Assembly (NCBI GenBank): GCA_944326465.1
Contig: CALVEB010000003.1
Coordinates: 54,691 to 118,690 of the forward strand
Reading direction: 5' to 3'
From: Candidatus Gastranaerophilales bacterium
GTDB taxonomy: Bacteria; Cyanobacteriota; Vampirovibrionia; Gastranaerophilales; Gastranaerophilaceae
DNA: 64,000 nt
This document shows, one piece after another, positions 26,062 through 34,978 of the stretch; position 1 is the first letter of the stretch; each line of letters opens with the position of its first letter. The notes under the pieces were generated by a model that had not been told where the DNA came from, ran no database searches, and worked only from the letters and a program-made list of their open reading frames with translations. The position numbers were made by a program, and so were the translations under genes.

Positions 26062-27046
26062 TTTCTATGTCCTTATATACATTCTGATTTACTGTTTTTC
26101 GCGAATTTTGACGTTTTTTTCCGCTGATTTTAGCAACATGTCTATTGTTAATTTTTTTGGTAAAGCCTTCTGTTTTTTTGCCTTCATATTTAACAAGTTC
26201 TTTGTAAGCATTTGCCTCTTCCACAAACGCAAGATAACTGGCATAACGCGATGGATCAATTTTATCAATATTTGCTAAAACATTACATCCATCCTCGTGT
26301 ATATGCAGGCAGTCACTATACTTACAATCATCGTGATATATTTTTATATCATCGAACAGTTTATCAACTTCAGCCGGCATGATAAAATCAAATTTCACAT
26401 TACTAAACCCCGGAGTATCAACAATCCTTGATGTATCATTTAGTTTAATTATTTCGCAATGCCTCGTCGTATGTATCCCGCGCTGCAATTTTTCACTTAC
26501 TGCTTTTGTCTTTAACTTTAATTCAGGGTTGATGGCATTTATTAAACTGGATTTTCCGACACCGGAATTTCCGCACAAAACACTTGTTTTGTGCTGCAAA
26601 AGTCTCTCAAACGCCTTTATTCCGCTGTGTTCTGTTGCAGATGTATAAACAATATCAAACCCGAGCGGTTTATAAATTTTAGAAATTTTTTCTTTTAAAT
26701 GTCTATCCCACTTTAAATCATTTTTATTAAAACACAATTTTGCAGGAATATCATAATAATGAGCAAGTGCAATATATCTGTCAAGCTGGGTCAGGTTTAA
26801 ATCAGGTTCTTTAAGCGCCGACACAATAATTATTTGATCAATGTTTGCAACACTCGGGCGCGCTATGTAATTTTTTCGAGGAATAATTTTTTCTATTACC
26901 CCGTCAGTGTATTCGACAAAGTCGCCTACATAAATTTTTTCTTTGCGTTTCTTTAAAATTTCACGTATTTTACAGACGCCGGTTGAACAACCGTCATCTA
27001 TATAATAAAAATCAGAATGAATTTTATAAATTTGTCCTTCTGCCAT
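26051..27046 (-). CDS. rsgA: Ribosome small-subunit-dependent GTPase RsgA
   Basis: 331 residues. An OB-fold N-terminus (~1-75) is followed by the circularly permuted GTPase order of this family: G4 FNKNDL first, then G1 GNSGVGKSSLINAI, G2 TTRH and G3 DTPGF. The zinc knuckle CKYSDCLHIHEDGCNV follows (~245-262). It checks 30S maturation around ribosome assembly factors. First gene of the operon with ispA and the PAP2-like gene. Confidence 0.93.
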   Translation of the reverse strand: MAEGQIYKIHSDFYYIDDGCSTGVCKIREILKKRKEKIYVGDFVEYTDGVIEKIIPRKNYIARPSVANIDQIIIVSALKEPDLNLTQLDRYIALAHYYDIPAKLCFNKNDLKWDRHLKEKISKIYKPLGFDIVYTSATEHSGIKAFERLLQHKTSVLCGNSGVGKSSLINAINPELKLKTKAVSEKLQRGIHTTRHCEIIKLNDTSRIVDTPGFSNVKFDFIMPAEVDKLFDDIKIYHDDCKYSDCLHIHEDGCNVLANIDKIDPSRYASYLAFVEEANAYKELVKYEGKKTEGFTKKINNRHVAKISGKKRQNSRKTVNQNVYKDIENDE

Positions 27047-27146
27047 TTCATAAGCATTTTAGCATAAACAGCTGCTTATTTCAAAATAATATTTCCTCAT
27101 ATAAATAGATGTTTACTTATTATAAAAAAACATTAATATATAAAAT

Positions 27147-27707
27147 ATGAAAAGGTTATTTCTAATTGTATTTACGATAATATTAATAAGCGGCGGCTGC
27201 GCATACGCTGACGGCGATTTGTGGGACAATATGAGCGGCGACCATAATTCTTACGGGCAAAAACCTGTTTCTGACGAAGAGTTTAACAGTGTTGTAGATA
27301 AATTAAAAGAAAAGAAATTCGGGAAAAAGAAAAATAAAAATATTCCTAAAGGTGAACAATTCCGTCAGAGTAACGAAACAAATTATATAAATAAAGTTGA
27401 TGAAGATCTGCCTGTGTTATGCATACCTGCCCCATTGCAAGCAGATGTTAATCATGTAATACCGGTAGGGCATTACCAGATAGTCGGAGAAAAAGTCAAT
27501 GGAGAACCAGTGATAAAGCTTTATCAGGCACACTATCTAATCGCGCAGCTTCCGGCATGTGAAACACGGGATGATTTTGGGCAAAAGCAAATAAATTTTG
27601 TCGAATTACTACCGGAAGATGAAGATAAAGTAAAAATAATTTTCGGAAACATAGATTTTAATGCTTATACAATTTTAGATATTGCAAAAACCGTTTCCGA
27701 AGAATAA
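27147..27707 (+). CDS. Secreted hypothetical protein
   Basis: 186 residues with an N-terminal signal (MKRLFLIVFTIILISGG then CAYA). Both cleavage after AYA by signal peptidase I and lipidation at the Cys are possible, but the lipobox is poor. The mature part is lysine rich at 50-70 and then carries a compact ~100-residue domain (LPVLCIPAPLQADVNHVIPVGHYQIVG). I do not recognise the family. No Shine-Dalgarno is seen; the ATG follows an AT-rich stretch. It lies opposite rsgA and 51 nt before deoB. Confidence 0.65.
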   Translation: MKRLFLIVFTIILISGGCAYADGDLWDNMSGDHNSYGQKPVSDEEFNSVVDKLKEKKFGKKKNKNIPKGEQFRQSNETNYINKVDEDLPVLCIPAPLQADVNHVIPVGHYQIVGEKVNGEPVIKLYQAHYLIAQLPACETRDDFGQKQINFVELLPEDEDKVKIIFGNIDFNAYTILDIAKTVSEE

Positions 27708-27714
27708 TTTGTGC

Positions 27715-27720
27715 TATAAT
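27715..27720 (+). promoter_or_regulatory. -10 element of deoB
   Basis: TATAAT 38 nt upstream of the deoB start codon, preceded by TGTGC (extended -10-like TG). AGGGAACG acts as the ribosome site. Confidence 0.5.
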
Positions 27721-27757
27721 AAAAACAAAGTTATAGTAAAAATAGGGAACGAAAAAG

Positions 27758-28933
27758 ATGTCAAGAGCAATAGTAATGGTCATAGATTCATGCGGTATCG
27801 GCGCAATGCCGGATTGCAGAGAATTCAATGATATTCCGGAGTGTAATACTTTACGTAATGTTTGTGCCTTTAATCACGGGTTAAATGTTCCGAATCTTAC
27901 GAAACTTGGACTCGGTAATATTCAGGATTTTGAAGGTATCGCAAAAAATTCTGATGCAATCGGACAATACGGTACAATGAAAGAAAAATCAAAAGGCAAA
28001 GACACAACAACAGGTCACTGGGAACTCGCCGGACTTATTTCAGAAAAACCATTTGCGACATTCCCTGATGGTTTCCCTGATGAATTAATCGAAAAATTTA
28101 TTGAAGAAACAGGCTGCGGCGGAATACTCGCCAATTGTCCTGCCAGCGGCACTGCGATTATTGAACAGCTTAATGAAGAACATCATAAAACAAAATTCCC
28201 GATAGTTTATACAAGTGCAGACAGCGTTTTCCAAATAGCACTGGATACAGATTTAATTCCGTTGGCGACACTTTACAACTGGTGTGAAACAGCCAGAAAA
28301 ATCCTCGATGAGGGCGGATATAATGTTTCACGGGTAATAGCCCGTCCTTACAAAATAATAGACGGAAAACCAACCAGAATTTCAAAAGACAGACGGGATT
28401 ATTCAATGGTGCCATCCCGTACACTGTTAAATGACATTAAAGACAGGGGCATGAAAGTCGTAGCTATTGGAAAAATTGAAGATATTTTTTCAAAATCAGG
28501 AATAACGCATGCCATCCATACAGGTTCAAACAAAGAAGGTCTAGAACTTACGCTAAAAGCAATAAAAAATGAACTGACGCTTGAATCTATCGCATATCCG
28601 GATTATAAAGACAGCGGAAGTGAAAATTATTTAATCTTTACCAATCTTGTTGATACAGATATGCTTTACGGACACAGAAATAACGCGAAAGGTTATGGTG
28701 AAGCCATAGAAGAAATTGATAGATATCTGACTGATATTTTAGGACAATTAAAAGAGGACGACTTACTTATTATAACAGCAGACCATGGCTGTGACCCGAC
28801 AGTTCCCGGAACTGACCATACCCGTGAATATGTACCGTTGTTGGTTTACGGCAAACATATTGAGCCAAAAGATTTAGGATTAATCGACGGATTTGATTAT
28901 GTTGCAAAACTTATAAAAGACTGGATATTTTAA
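27758..28933 (+). CDS. deoB: Phosphopentomutase
   Basis: 391 residues, usual DeoB length. Alkaline-phosphatase fold: MVIDSCGIGAMPD at the start holds the first metal Asp, GKDTTTGHWELAG holds the catalytic Thr, and TADHGCDPTVPGTDHTREYVPLL closes the two-manganese site. It interconverts ribose 1- and 5-phosphate (and deoxy forms) in nucleoside salvage. It stands alone here; no deoC, deoA or deoD follows. Confidence 0.94.
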   Translation: MSRAIVMVIDSCGIGAMPDCREFNDIPECNTLRNVCAFNHGLNVPNLTKLGLGNIQDFEGIAKNSDAIGQYGTMKEKSKGKDTTTGHWELAGLISEKPFATFPDGFPDELIEKFIEETGCGGILANCPASGTAIIEQLNEEHHKTKFPIVYTSADSVFQIALDTDLIPLATLYNWCETARKILDEGGYNVSRVIARPYKIIDGKPTRISKDRRDYSMVPSRTLLNDIKDRGMKVVAIGKIEDIFSKSGITHAIHTGSNKEGLELTLKAIKNELTLESIAYPDYKDSGSENYLIFTNLVDTDMLYGHRNNAKGYGEAIEEIDRYLTDILGQLKEDDLLIITADHGCDPTVPGTDHTREYVPLLVYGKHIEPKDLGLIDGFDYVAKLIKDWIF

Positions 28934-28944
28934 ATTTTTGGTGT

Positions 28945-28950
28945 TATAAT
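28945..28950 (+). promoter_or_regulatory. -10 element of the ferredoxin gene
   Basis: TATAAT with an upstream TTGGTG, 51 nt before the ferredoxin ATG. AAAGGAG provides a strong ribosome site. Confidence 0.5.
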
Positions 28951-29000
28951 ATGTTTGGCAAGAAATTGCCAAAGTAATACTAAAAAAAGGAGATACTAAA

Positions 29001-29177
29001 ATGACAGTAAAAGTTAACGATTCTTGTATCGGATGCGGCGCTTGCGAATCAATTTGTGACGCTGTATTTTCAGTAGACGGTATCGCTAAAGTTGACGAAT
29101 CAGCTGTTGCAGATAACATGGATTGTGTTAAAGAAGCAGCAGATGCATGCCCTGTAAGCGCTATCGAAGTTGAATAA
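29001..29177 (+). CDS. Small [4Fe-4S] ferredoxin
   Basis: 58 residues, easily missed because a longer antisense frame covers it. Cysteine pattern: CIGCGACESIC in the first half, and a later Cys plus the ACPVSAI motif that closes the cluster, as in Thermotoga-type single-cluster ferredoxins of about 60 residues. The extra Cys pair could form a disulfide. Low-potential electron carrier in the cytoplasm. Own promoter and strong hairpin terminator make it a monocistronic, probably well expressed gene. Confidence 0.93.
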   Translation: MTVKVNDSCIGCGACESICDAVFSVDGIAKVDESAVADNMDCVKEAADACPVSAIEVE

Positions 29178-29196
29178 TTTTTATTCATAAAGATAT

Positions 29197-29232
29197 AAAG
29201 CGGCCGGTTGAAAATCAACCGGCCGCTTTTTT
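29197..29232 (+). terminator. Terminator of the ferredoxin gene
   Basis: A perfect 15-bp stem (AAAGCGGCCGGTTGA and its complement) with a 3-nt apparent loop, followed by a T-run. It also works in reverse thanks to flanking A residues. Confidence 0.88.
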
Positions 29233-29371
29233 CATGGTTGTATAATCTTTTATTACCCTTTTACAATTAAATAGTGAGTAGATCTTTCTCCGCATTTTTA
29301 TTATAATACACTTGACAGAGCATATACAGTACATACAAGACTTCAGACAGTCAGACATCGCACCGGTTATC

Positions 29372-29602
29372 TGTGACAAATAACCACCTCTCGTATGGAG
29401 TGCCTGATGCGATTGTCATGGATTTCCTCCACGCACACGGAGACTCGCCTAAGGAGCGTTGCTTCAGTCGGCTCGTTCCGTTCGCTATCCGGACTAACTC
29501 GTTTACACTCGTGTCGTCCGTGCGGAAATCCGCTCGAACGCAGTCTGCGTTCTCATCTGCTATCAATTACAAATAAAAACCTCCCGTATGGGAGGTTTTT
29601 AT
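29372..29602. repeat. Duplicated tRNA-Arg 3' end flanking a ~200-bp GC-rich segment
   Basis: GTGCCTGATGCGATT, the last 15 bp of tRNA-Arg(CCG), occurs exactly at 29400-29414 and again in the gene (29606-29620). The stretch before each copy is also related (ACAAATAAccACCTCtCGTATGGAG against ACAAATAAaaACCTCcCGTATGGGAG). The DNA between is GC-richer, with small inverted repeats and no gene. This is the pattern left by integration into, or decay of, an element at a tRNA 3' end. Confidence 0.55.
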
Positions 29603-29604
29603 TT
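29576..29604 (-). terminator. Terminator of tRNA-Arg(CCG)
   Basis: AAAAACCTCCC / GGGAGGTTTTT stem with a GTAT loop directly downstream of the tRNA on the minus strand. It carries A/T runs on both sides. Confidence 0.8.
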
Positions 29605-29677
29605 GTGCCTGATGCGATTTGAACGCACGACCTTTTCCTTCGGAGGGAAACGCTCTATCCAACTGAGCTACAGGCAC
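29605..29677 (-). tRNA. tRNA-Arg (anticodon CCG)
   Basis: Cloverleaf reads from GTGCCTG to CAGGCAC. D arm GCTCAGTTGGATAGAGC, anticodon arm TTTCC-CTCCGAA-GGAAA giving CCG (reads CGG), and T arm GTGCG-TTCAAAT-CGCAT. CCA is not encoded. Confidence 0.92.
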
Positions 29678-29678
29678 A

Positions 29679-31037
29679 TTATTGCCCTGATAATATTATC
29701 GTAAAATCTGTTTCTCCGCAATAGTAATTATTCGGATCGTATACAAACTGTATTCCGCTAAAGCCCGGTACCTTCTCACTTAAACGGTTATAATACTCAT
29801 TTGTAACTTTATTTGAATGCGCTATAAATTGTGAATGCGAACGGTTAGATTCCCCCGTACACTTCACTTCAATTCCTAAACTCTTAAATGCATTAACAAG
29901 CTGTCTTGCATCCTCCGCACGATCCGTTGAATGCATTACACTTGCGCTATAAACCGCTGCATCATCTATAGGCATTTTATCCCTATAAATAACTCTGTTT
30001 ACAACTTCCTGTGTCTTTTCCGGATCCAAAATCCAATAACTTATCGCGCCTCTTTGATTTGGCGCCCCAGGGAGCATTGCTATTTCTATTTTGCTCATAT
30101 CTATATGTTTTGCCATAGCTGCATATTGTGACAATTCATACACAGATAAATCAGTCTTGATATACTGTCTTGCAACATTTATAATATCAGGGATTTTAGT
30201 TATTGTCTCCGGACTTTTCAAAGCCTCTATAAGCCCGCGCATAAACCACTGCTGGCGCTGGGTGCGGCCTATATCACCTAATGCATCATGTCTGAAACGC
30301 AAATACCCGACAGCCTCTTCCCCTGACAAATGATGCTCGCCTCTGGAAAGGTTTATATGCAAATTACCGGCATAATCATTATAATGCATAGGTTTTTCTA
30401 CATATATATCAATTCCACCCATTGCATTTATAATTTCTTTAACCGCACTATCATGAACCATTATGTATTTATCAATATGAACACCCAAAGTATCTTCTAC
30501 AGTTTCTTTAATCATATCAATTCCGCCTATTGCATGGGCAGCATTGATCTTATTTATGCCTGCATTCCGCGGCAAATAAACTTTACTGTCTCGAGGAATA
30601 GACAATGCGTTAACCGATTTTGTTTTCGGGTCAATATTGACAAGAATAATCGTATCCGTTCTTGTCCCCTGCCAAACATCAGCTACATTGTCGTTATTAG
30701 AGTCAACTCCCAAAAACAAAATATTCTGGCGTTTCGGACCAAAAGGCCACGCAAAATCTGCATGTTCTTTGTTCTTACTGCTTCTGGAAAGCTTTACAAA
30801 AAGTGTAGTAATCGGAGAATTATCCCCAAAATGTTTTGACAGAAAATTTTCATTATCCGCAAGTATAAAAATACTTAATAAAACACCCGCAAAAATAATA
30901 CACATCAAAACAACAGCACGCATAAAAGAACGCTGTTCTGCACGCGCTTTACGCGCTCTTTCGATTGCCTCCTGTGCCGCCGTAAGCTGAGGGTTTATGT
31001 TATTGTTTTGTTCATTGATATTATTATGTATTGTCAT
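29679..31037 (-). CDS. LytR-CpsA-Psr (LCP) family cell-wall polymer ligase
   Basis: 452 residues. A cytoplasmic Q/N-rich start, one membrane helix (~40-62, VVLMCIIFAGVLLSIFIL), then the LCP domain: LFLGVDSN, the arginine/aspartate set RTDTIILVNIDPKTKSVNALSIPRD, and later LRFRHDALGDIGRTQRQQWF. A LytR_C domain follows (~360-450, ARQLVNAFKSLGIEV). These enzymes transfer undecaprenyl-linked glycans to peptidoglycan outside the membrane. This fits the glycan island. Single minus-strand gene just downstream of mgtE. Confidence 0.9.
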   Translation of the reverse strand: MTIHNNINEQNNNINPQLTAAQEAIERARKARAEQRSFMRAVVLMCIIFAGVLLSIFILADNENFLSKHFGDNSPITTLFVKLSRSSKNKEHADFAWPFGPKRQNILFLGVDSNNDNVADVWQGTRTDTIILVNIDPKTKSVNALSIPRDSKVYLPRNAGINKINAAHAIGGIDMIKETVEDTLGVHIDKYIMVHDSAVKEIINAMGGIDIYVEKPMHYNDYAGNLHINLSRGEHHLSGEEAVGYLRFRHDALGDIGRTQRQQWFMRGLIEALKSPETITKIPDIINVARQYIKTDLSVYELSQYAAMAKHIDMSKIEIAMLPGAPNQRGAISYWILDPEKTQEVVNRVIYRDKMPIDDAAVYSASVMHSTDRAEDARQLVNAFKSLGIEVKCTGESNRSHSQFIAHSNKVTNEYYNRLSEKVPGFSGIQFVYDPNNYYCGETDFTIILSGQ

Positions 31038-31119
31038 TTTTTTATCCTGTGTTTATCTTAAAATTTTAATTATATCTTATTTGATTAATTTTTAGAACAC
31101 ATCAAATATTTTAATGATT

Positions 31120-32490
31120 TTAAAAAACTTTTGTAATCAAAAAAGTTGAAACAAGAGTGAAATAAATTGCCAGCCCGATAACATCAATAGTTGTTGCAAT
31201 CACAGGGCCTGATGCCACAGCAGGGTCAACATTCAAACTCTTCAGAGCAAAAGGAGTAAATGTGCCGATAACTGTTGCCATAGTCATATTAACAGCCATC
31301 GCAAGCCCCACAATAATTCCTAATTCTATATTATGCTGCCATCCCCATGTCGCCAGTGTAACAAGAAGCCCAAAAATACTGCCTATAGCCATACCAATAA
31401 ACATTTCCCTCATCATGTGGTGAAAAGCAGAACTCAACGTAACCTGTCCTGTAGAAAGCCCGCGCACCATAAGCGTAATACTTTGCGTACCAATATTACC
31501 GCCTAAACCTGCAAGCAGCGGCATAAATATGGCAATTATCGGCAATGCGTGTAATGTATGGTCAAAATGATGAGCTACATTAACTGCTACAAATTCACCG
31601 AGTAATGTTATGAAAAGCCACGGAGTACGCGCTCTTATCGCCTGAATTATGTTTCCTGACAAAATTTCATCTTCATCAACAACCTCTGTAGAAATACCTG
31701 ATGATTGATAAATTTCTTCTGTAGTTTCTTCTTCAAACAAATCATGAACATCATCCCATGTAATCATCCCCTTTAACCTGTTGTAAAGATCCACAACAGG
31801 TAAGGCACTGTATTGATATTTCATAAATTCGTCCGTAATATAGTCACTGTAATCATCAACATGAAGTTTTACAATATCACTGATCATAATTTCTTCGACA
31901 GTCTTTGTAATAGGAGAGGTCAGAAGTTTACGCAAAGACACAACGCCTAAAAGGTGATTTTGTTTGTCAACAACATAGACATAATAAAGTTCCATATTGT
32001 CTTTTTCAGCCTTAATTCTTATATGATTAAGGACATCCTGAACTGTCATATCAGAATTTACTGTTAAAACCGTCGGGTTCATAATCCCGCCTGCGGTATC
32101 TTCGTTGTATGTCAAAAGTTCTCTGACTTCATCAGAAAATTTTTGCGGGAGTTTATCTAAATAAGTTTCACTCTCATCTTCTTCCATATCACCTAAAACA
32201 TCAGCCGCAGCATCGTGAGGCAGCTTGGTGATAATTTTAGATGCCATTTCCTGATCAATATCCCCGAGGAGTTCAACCTGCATTTGCGGGTTTAAATATT
32301 CCATTAAATCAGCAGCTTCGTCTATATCAAGAAGCTTAAAACATTTTAGCCGTTCATCCGGTTTCAATTCCTGAAATATATCTGCTAAATCGGCAACGTG
32401 ATAACTGGCGAGTTCTTCCTTTAACTGAGTAAGAGTCTCGTCATCCATAATTTCGCGCAAACGTTCAACGATATTTGGAATATTAATCAT
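31120..32490 (-). CDS. mgtE: Magnesium transporter MgtE
   Basis: 456 residues from ATG 32490. A TTG six codons upstream is open, but TATAAT lies 6 nt before this ATG, so the transcript should start at it. Domains in order: alpha-helical N domain (~10-125, helical repeats with LPHDAAADVLGDME), two CBS domains (~130-250) that sense Mg2+, and a five-helix pore domain (~280-456) with PLLAGLGGNIGTQ near the pore. It imports Mg2+ as a dimer in the inner membrane. Confidence 0.92.
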   Translation of the reverse strand: MINIPNIVERLREIMDDETLTQLKEELASYHVADLADIFQELKPDERLKCFKLLDIDEAADLMEYLNPQMQVELLGDIDQEMASKIITKLPHDAAADVLGDMEEDESETYLDKLPQKFSDEVRELLTYNEDTAGGIMNPTVLTVNSDMTVQDVLNHIRIKAEKDNMELYYVYVVDKQNHLLGVVSLRKLLTSPITKTVEEIMISDIVKLHVDDYSDYITDEFMKYQYSALPVVDLYNRLKGMITWDDVHDLFEEETTEEIYQSSGISTEVVDEDEILSGNIIQAIRARTPWLFITLLGEFVAVNVAHHFDHTLHALPIIAIFMPLLAGLGGNIGTQSITLMVRGLSTGQVTLSSAFHHMMREMFIGMAIGSIFGLLVTLATWGWQHNIELGIIVGLAMAVNMTMATVIGTFTPFALKSLNVDPAVASGPVIATTIDVIGLAIYFTLVSTFLITKVF

Positions 32491-32496
32491 ACCATT

Positions 32497-32502
32497 ATTA
32501 TA
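32497..32502 (-). promoter_or_regulatory. -10 element giving a leaderless mgtE transcript
   Basis: TATAAT ends 6 nt before the ATG at 32490, so the expected +1 coincides with the start codon. No Shine-Dalgarno is present. Similar spacing occurs before genes at 41166, 47517, 57394 and 59890. Confidence 0.55.
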
Positions 32503-32585
32503 ATACAAACAGAAAAAATAGCCTATAAATTACTTTTTCTTGACGCAGTATGGACATAATTTATCAAAAAAAATTTTGCAAATAA

Positions 32586-32612
32586 AAAGGCGGGTTTTAG
32601 CCCGCCTGATTA
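32586..32612 (-). terminator. Terminator of tRNA-Leu
   Basis: AGGCGGG / CCCGCCT stem with CTAAAA loop, followed on the minus strand by TTTTTATTT, starting just downstream of the tRNA. Confidence 0.82.
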
Positions 32613-32614
32613 TT

Positions 32615-32695
32615 TGCCGGAGAAGGGACTTGAACCCTTACGGATTTCTCCATACGCACCTGAAACGTACGTGTCTACCATTCCACCACTCCGGC
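32615..32695 (-). tRNA. tRNA-Leu (anticodon CAG)
   Basis: Class II tRNA with a long variable arm. Acceptor GCCGGAG with CTCCGGC, anticodon loop TTCAGGT (CAG), T arm AAGGG-TTCAAGT-CCCTT, discriminator A. Confidence 0.92.
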
Positions 32696-32737
32696 GTACT
32701 TTTATTATAGTACAAACAAAAATTATGTAAACTACAA

Positions 32738-33358
32738 TCAAATACAATCTAAAACTGCTGTTAAATCTTTAACCTCAATGATAACATCAGCGTGTGATTT
32801 CAATATTGGCTTTGCGCAAAACGCAATTTTTTTACCGGCATGCTCAAACATACTTATATCATTAGCTCCATCACCAATAACTATGGTGTCAGATACAGGA
32901 ATTTTTAGTAACCGCTGTAAAGTTTGCAGCATAGCACCTTTACTGCTGCTAAACATCATTTCTCCGCCGACAAGACCGGTCAGGATACCGTCTTTTTCAT
33001 GCAATATATTAGAAAACTCTGCATCCAGACCGTATTTATTCATAAAAGGTATTGTTGCGTTTTTAAACCCTCCAGAAAAACATATTACTTTGTAATCCAG
33101 TTTTTTAAGTTCTTTGATTACTTTTTCAGCCCCGGACATTGGCGGAAGATTTTCACAAATGGAATTGACAGTTTTGACTTTCATTCCTTTTAACAGCGAT
33201 ACTCTTTTTTGCAGACTTTCAAAAAAGTCCAGTTCTCCACGCATAGCGCGGGCAGTAATTTCTATTACTTCATTTTCAATACCAACACCGGCCGCGAGAA
33301 ATTCAAGCGTCTCACCGTCCATTAGAGTTGAATCAAAGTCAAAAACTGCCAGTTTCAT
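32738..33358 (-). CDS. serB: Phosphoserine phosphatase
   Basis: 206 residues, HAD fold. VFDFDSTLMDGET gives the nucleophile and the acid (DxDST). CFSGGFKNAT matches the SGG loop of SerB and IGDGANDISMFEHAG is motif III. It hydrolyses phosphoserine in the last step of serine synthesis. Third gene after the aminotransferase and serA on the same strand, with only 14 bp between it and serA. Confidence 0.9.
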   Translation of the reverse strand: MKLAVFDFDSTLMDGETLEFLAAGVGIENEVIEITARAMRGELDFFESLQKRVSLLKGMKVKTVNSICENLPPMSGAEKVIKELKKLDYKVICFSGGFKNATIPFMNKYGLDAEFSNILHEKDGILTGLVGGEMMFSSSKGAMLQTLQRLLKIPVSDTIVIGDGANDISMFEHAGKKIAFCAKPILKSHADVIIEVKDLTAVLDCI

Positions 33359-33372
33359 CTGTTTTTACCCTC

Positions 33373-34965
33373 TTATTCTGTGAGATTAATGTATTTAGGA
33401 TTGTGAACTCCGTCGATTTTTTCGATTTTTAAAAGAAGCTCCGGATCAACTGCTGATTCAATATTGATAACCATAATAGATTCTGTTTCATGCCTGTCGT
33501 TTTTCTGAACAACATTCATAGAGCCTATGTTAATGTTATTTTCACCGATCACCTGCGCAACTTTTGCAATCATAGACGGCTGGTTTTTATGCGGAACAAT
33601 GAGCATGTGCTTTTGCGGTCTTATACTTGCTTCATAATCATTGATTTTGACTATTCTCGGGATATCTTTTGCAACAAGCGCTCCGGCAACAGTATTTTCA
33701 CCTTTATCAGTAGTAAGTTTTACTGTCAGTAACCCTGCAAAATTACATTTTACTTTTGAACGCGTTGAAATAATATCAATACCGCGTTTTTGTGCAAGAA
33801 CAGGCGCATTTACATAATTTACCCCTTCAAGCATTGAAGATAGAACGCCTTTAAGTACAGCGACTTCAAGCGGCTGAATATCCAGTTCTGAAAGATCGCC
33901 CTGTGCCGTAATCTCTATTGATTTAATAACACCTTCAGAAATTTGCATTGCAAATTCTCCGGAATTTTCAGCGATTTGCATATAATCCTTAACCGGTTCC
34001 AATTTGTCAGGACGAAGCGACGGAATATTCACTGCAGAAGAGGCAGAACCGCCTGTAAGAACAGCTTTTATCTGCTCTGCGACATCAATTGCAACATTCA
34101 GTTGTGCTTCCTGTGTGCTTGCGCCAAGGTGTGGAGTTAGGACAATATTGCCAGTACAATGTATTAAAGGACAATTGTTAATGTCAGGTTCATTCTCAAA
34201 AACATCTACAGCTGCTGACGCCACTTGTCCGCTTTCTATGGCTTCTTTTAAGTCGTTTTCGTTAATAATACCGCCGCGGGCACAATTGACAAGCCTTACG
34301 CCTTTTTTCATTTTGGCGATAGTCTCTTTGTTTATAAGATTTATTGTTTCCTTTGTTTTTGGAACATGGACTGTTATAATATCGCATTTAGGCCAGAATT
34401 CATCCAGAGATGTAACATATTCAGCCCCCATTTTTTCTACGACTTCTTTTGAGGTATACGGATCATATACAACAAGCTTCATACCGAGAGACAGGGCAAC
34501 CTGAGCAACATGTGAACCTATTTTTCCAAGTCCGATAATTCCAAGGGTCTTATTGTAAAGCTCACATCCAGTGAATTTAGCTCGTTCCCACTTGCCTTCT
34601 TTTGTAGATATAGCAGCAGGAGCAATGTTACGTGCCATTGCAAGCATAAGTGCAATTGTGTGTTCAGCGGCAGCCATTGTGTTTCCGTCAGGTGAATTTA
34701 CAACAATTATACCTTTTTGAGTCGCAGCCTCCACATCAATATTATCAACGCCGACACCTGCACGGCCGATGATTTTCAAATTTTTACCTGCTTCAATAAT
34801 TTTTGCTGTTACTTTTGTCTGACTTCTTACCATTAAAGCATCATACTGCGGTATAATATTTACCAGTTCATCTTCAGTCATTGTCGGTAAAAAGTCTACC
34901 TGTGCCGCCTGTTCTATAATTTTTCCGGCAGCTTCATTTATTTTATCAGTAATTAAAACTTTCAT
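33373..34965 (-). CDS. serA: D-3-phosphoglycerate dehydrogenase
   Basis: 530 residues, long type. Start ATG 34965 is placed by AAAGGA 9 nt upstream. NAD-binding core: GRAGVGVDNID, LGIIGLGKIGSHVA (Rossmann), the catalytic Arg in LVNCARGGIINE, Glu in DVFENEP and His in TPHLGAST. An ASB-like intervening domain (~315-450) and a C-terminal ACT domain (~455-530, LIVPHKNQPSMIAKVAQVIGENNINI) follow; the ACT domain usually binds serine for feedback control. Catalyses the first step from 3-phosphoglycerate. Confidence 0.94.
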   Translation of the reverse strand: MKVLITDKINEAAGKIIEQAAQVDFLPTMTEDELVNIIPQYDALMVRSQTKVTAKIIEAGKNLKIIGRAGVGVDNIDVEAATQKGIIVVNSPDGNTMAAAEHTIALMLAMARNIAPAAISTKEGKWERAKFTGCELYNKTLGIIGLGKIGSHVAQVALSLGMKLVVYDPYTSKEVVEKMGAEYVTSLDEFWPKCDIITVHVPKTKETINLINKETIAKMKKGVRLVNCARGGIINENDLKEAIESGQVASAAVDVFENEPDINNCPLIHCTGNIVLTPHLGASTQEAQLNVAIDVAEQIKAVLTGGSASSAVNIPSLRPDKLEPVKDYMQIAENSGEFAMQISEGVIKSIEITAQGDLSELDIQPLEVAVLKGVLSSMLEGVNYVNAPVLAQKRGIDIISTRSKVKCNFAGLLTVKLTTDKGENTVAGALVAKDIPRIVKINDYEASIRPQKHMLIVPHKNQPSMIAKVAQVIGENNINIGSMNVVQKNDRHETESIMVINIESAVDPELLLKIEKIDGVHNPKYINLTE

Positions 34966-34978
34966 TATATTCATTCCT

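Noticed and set aside
29395..29622. Plus-strand frames over the tRNA-Arg duplication
   Set aside because: They run through a tRNA gene, a terminator and dyads with no ribosome site; codon use is not coding-like.
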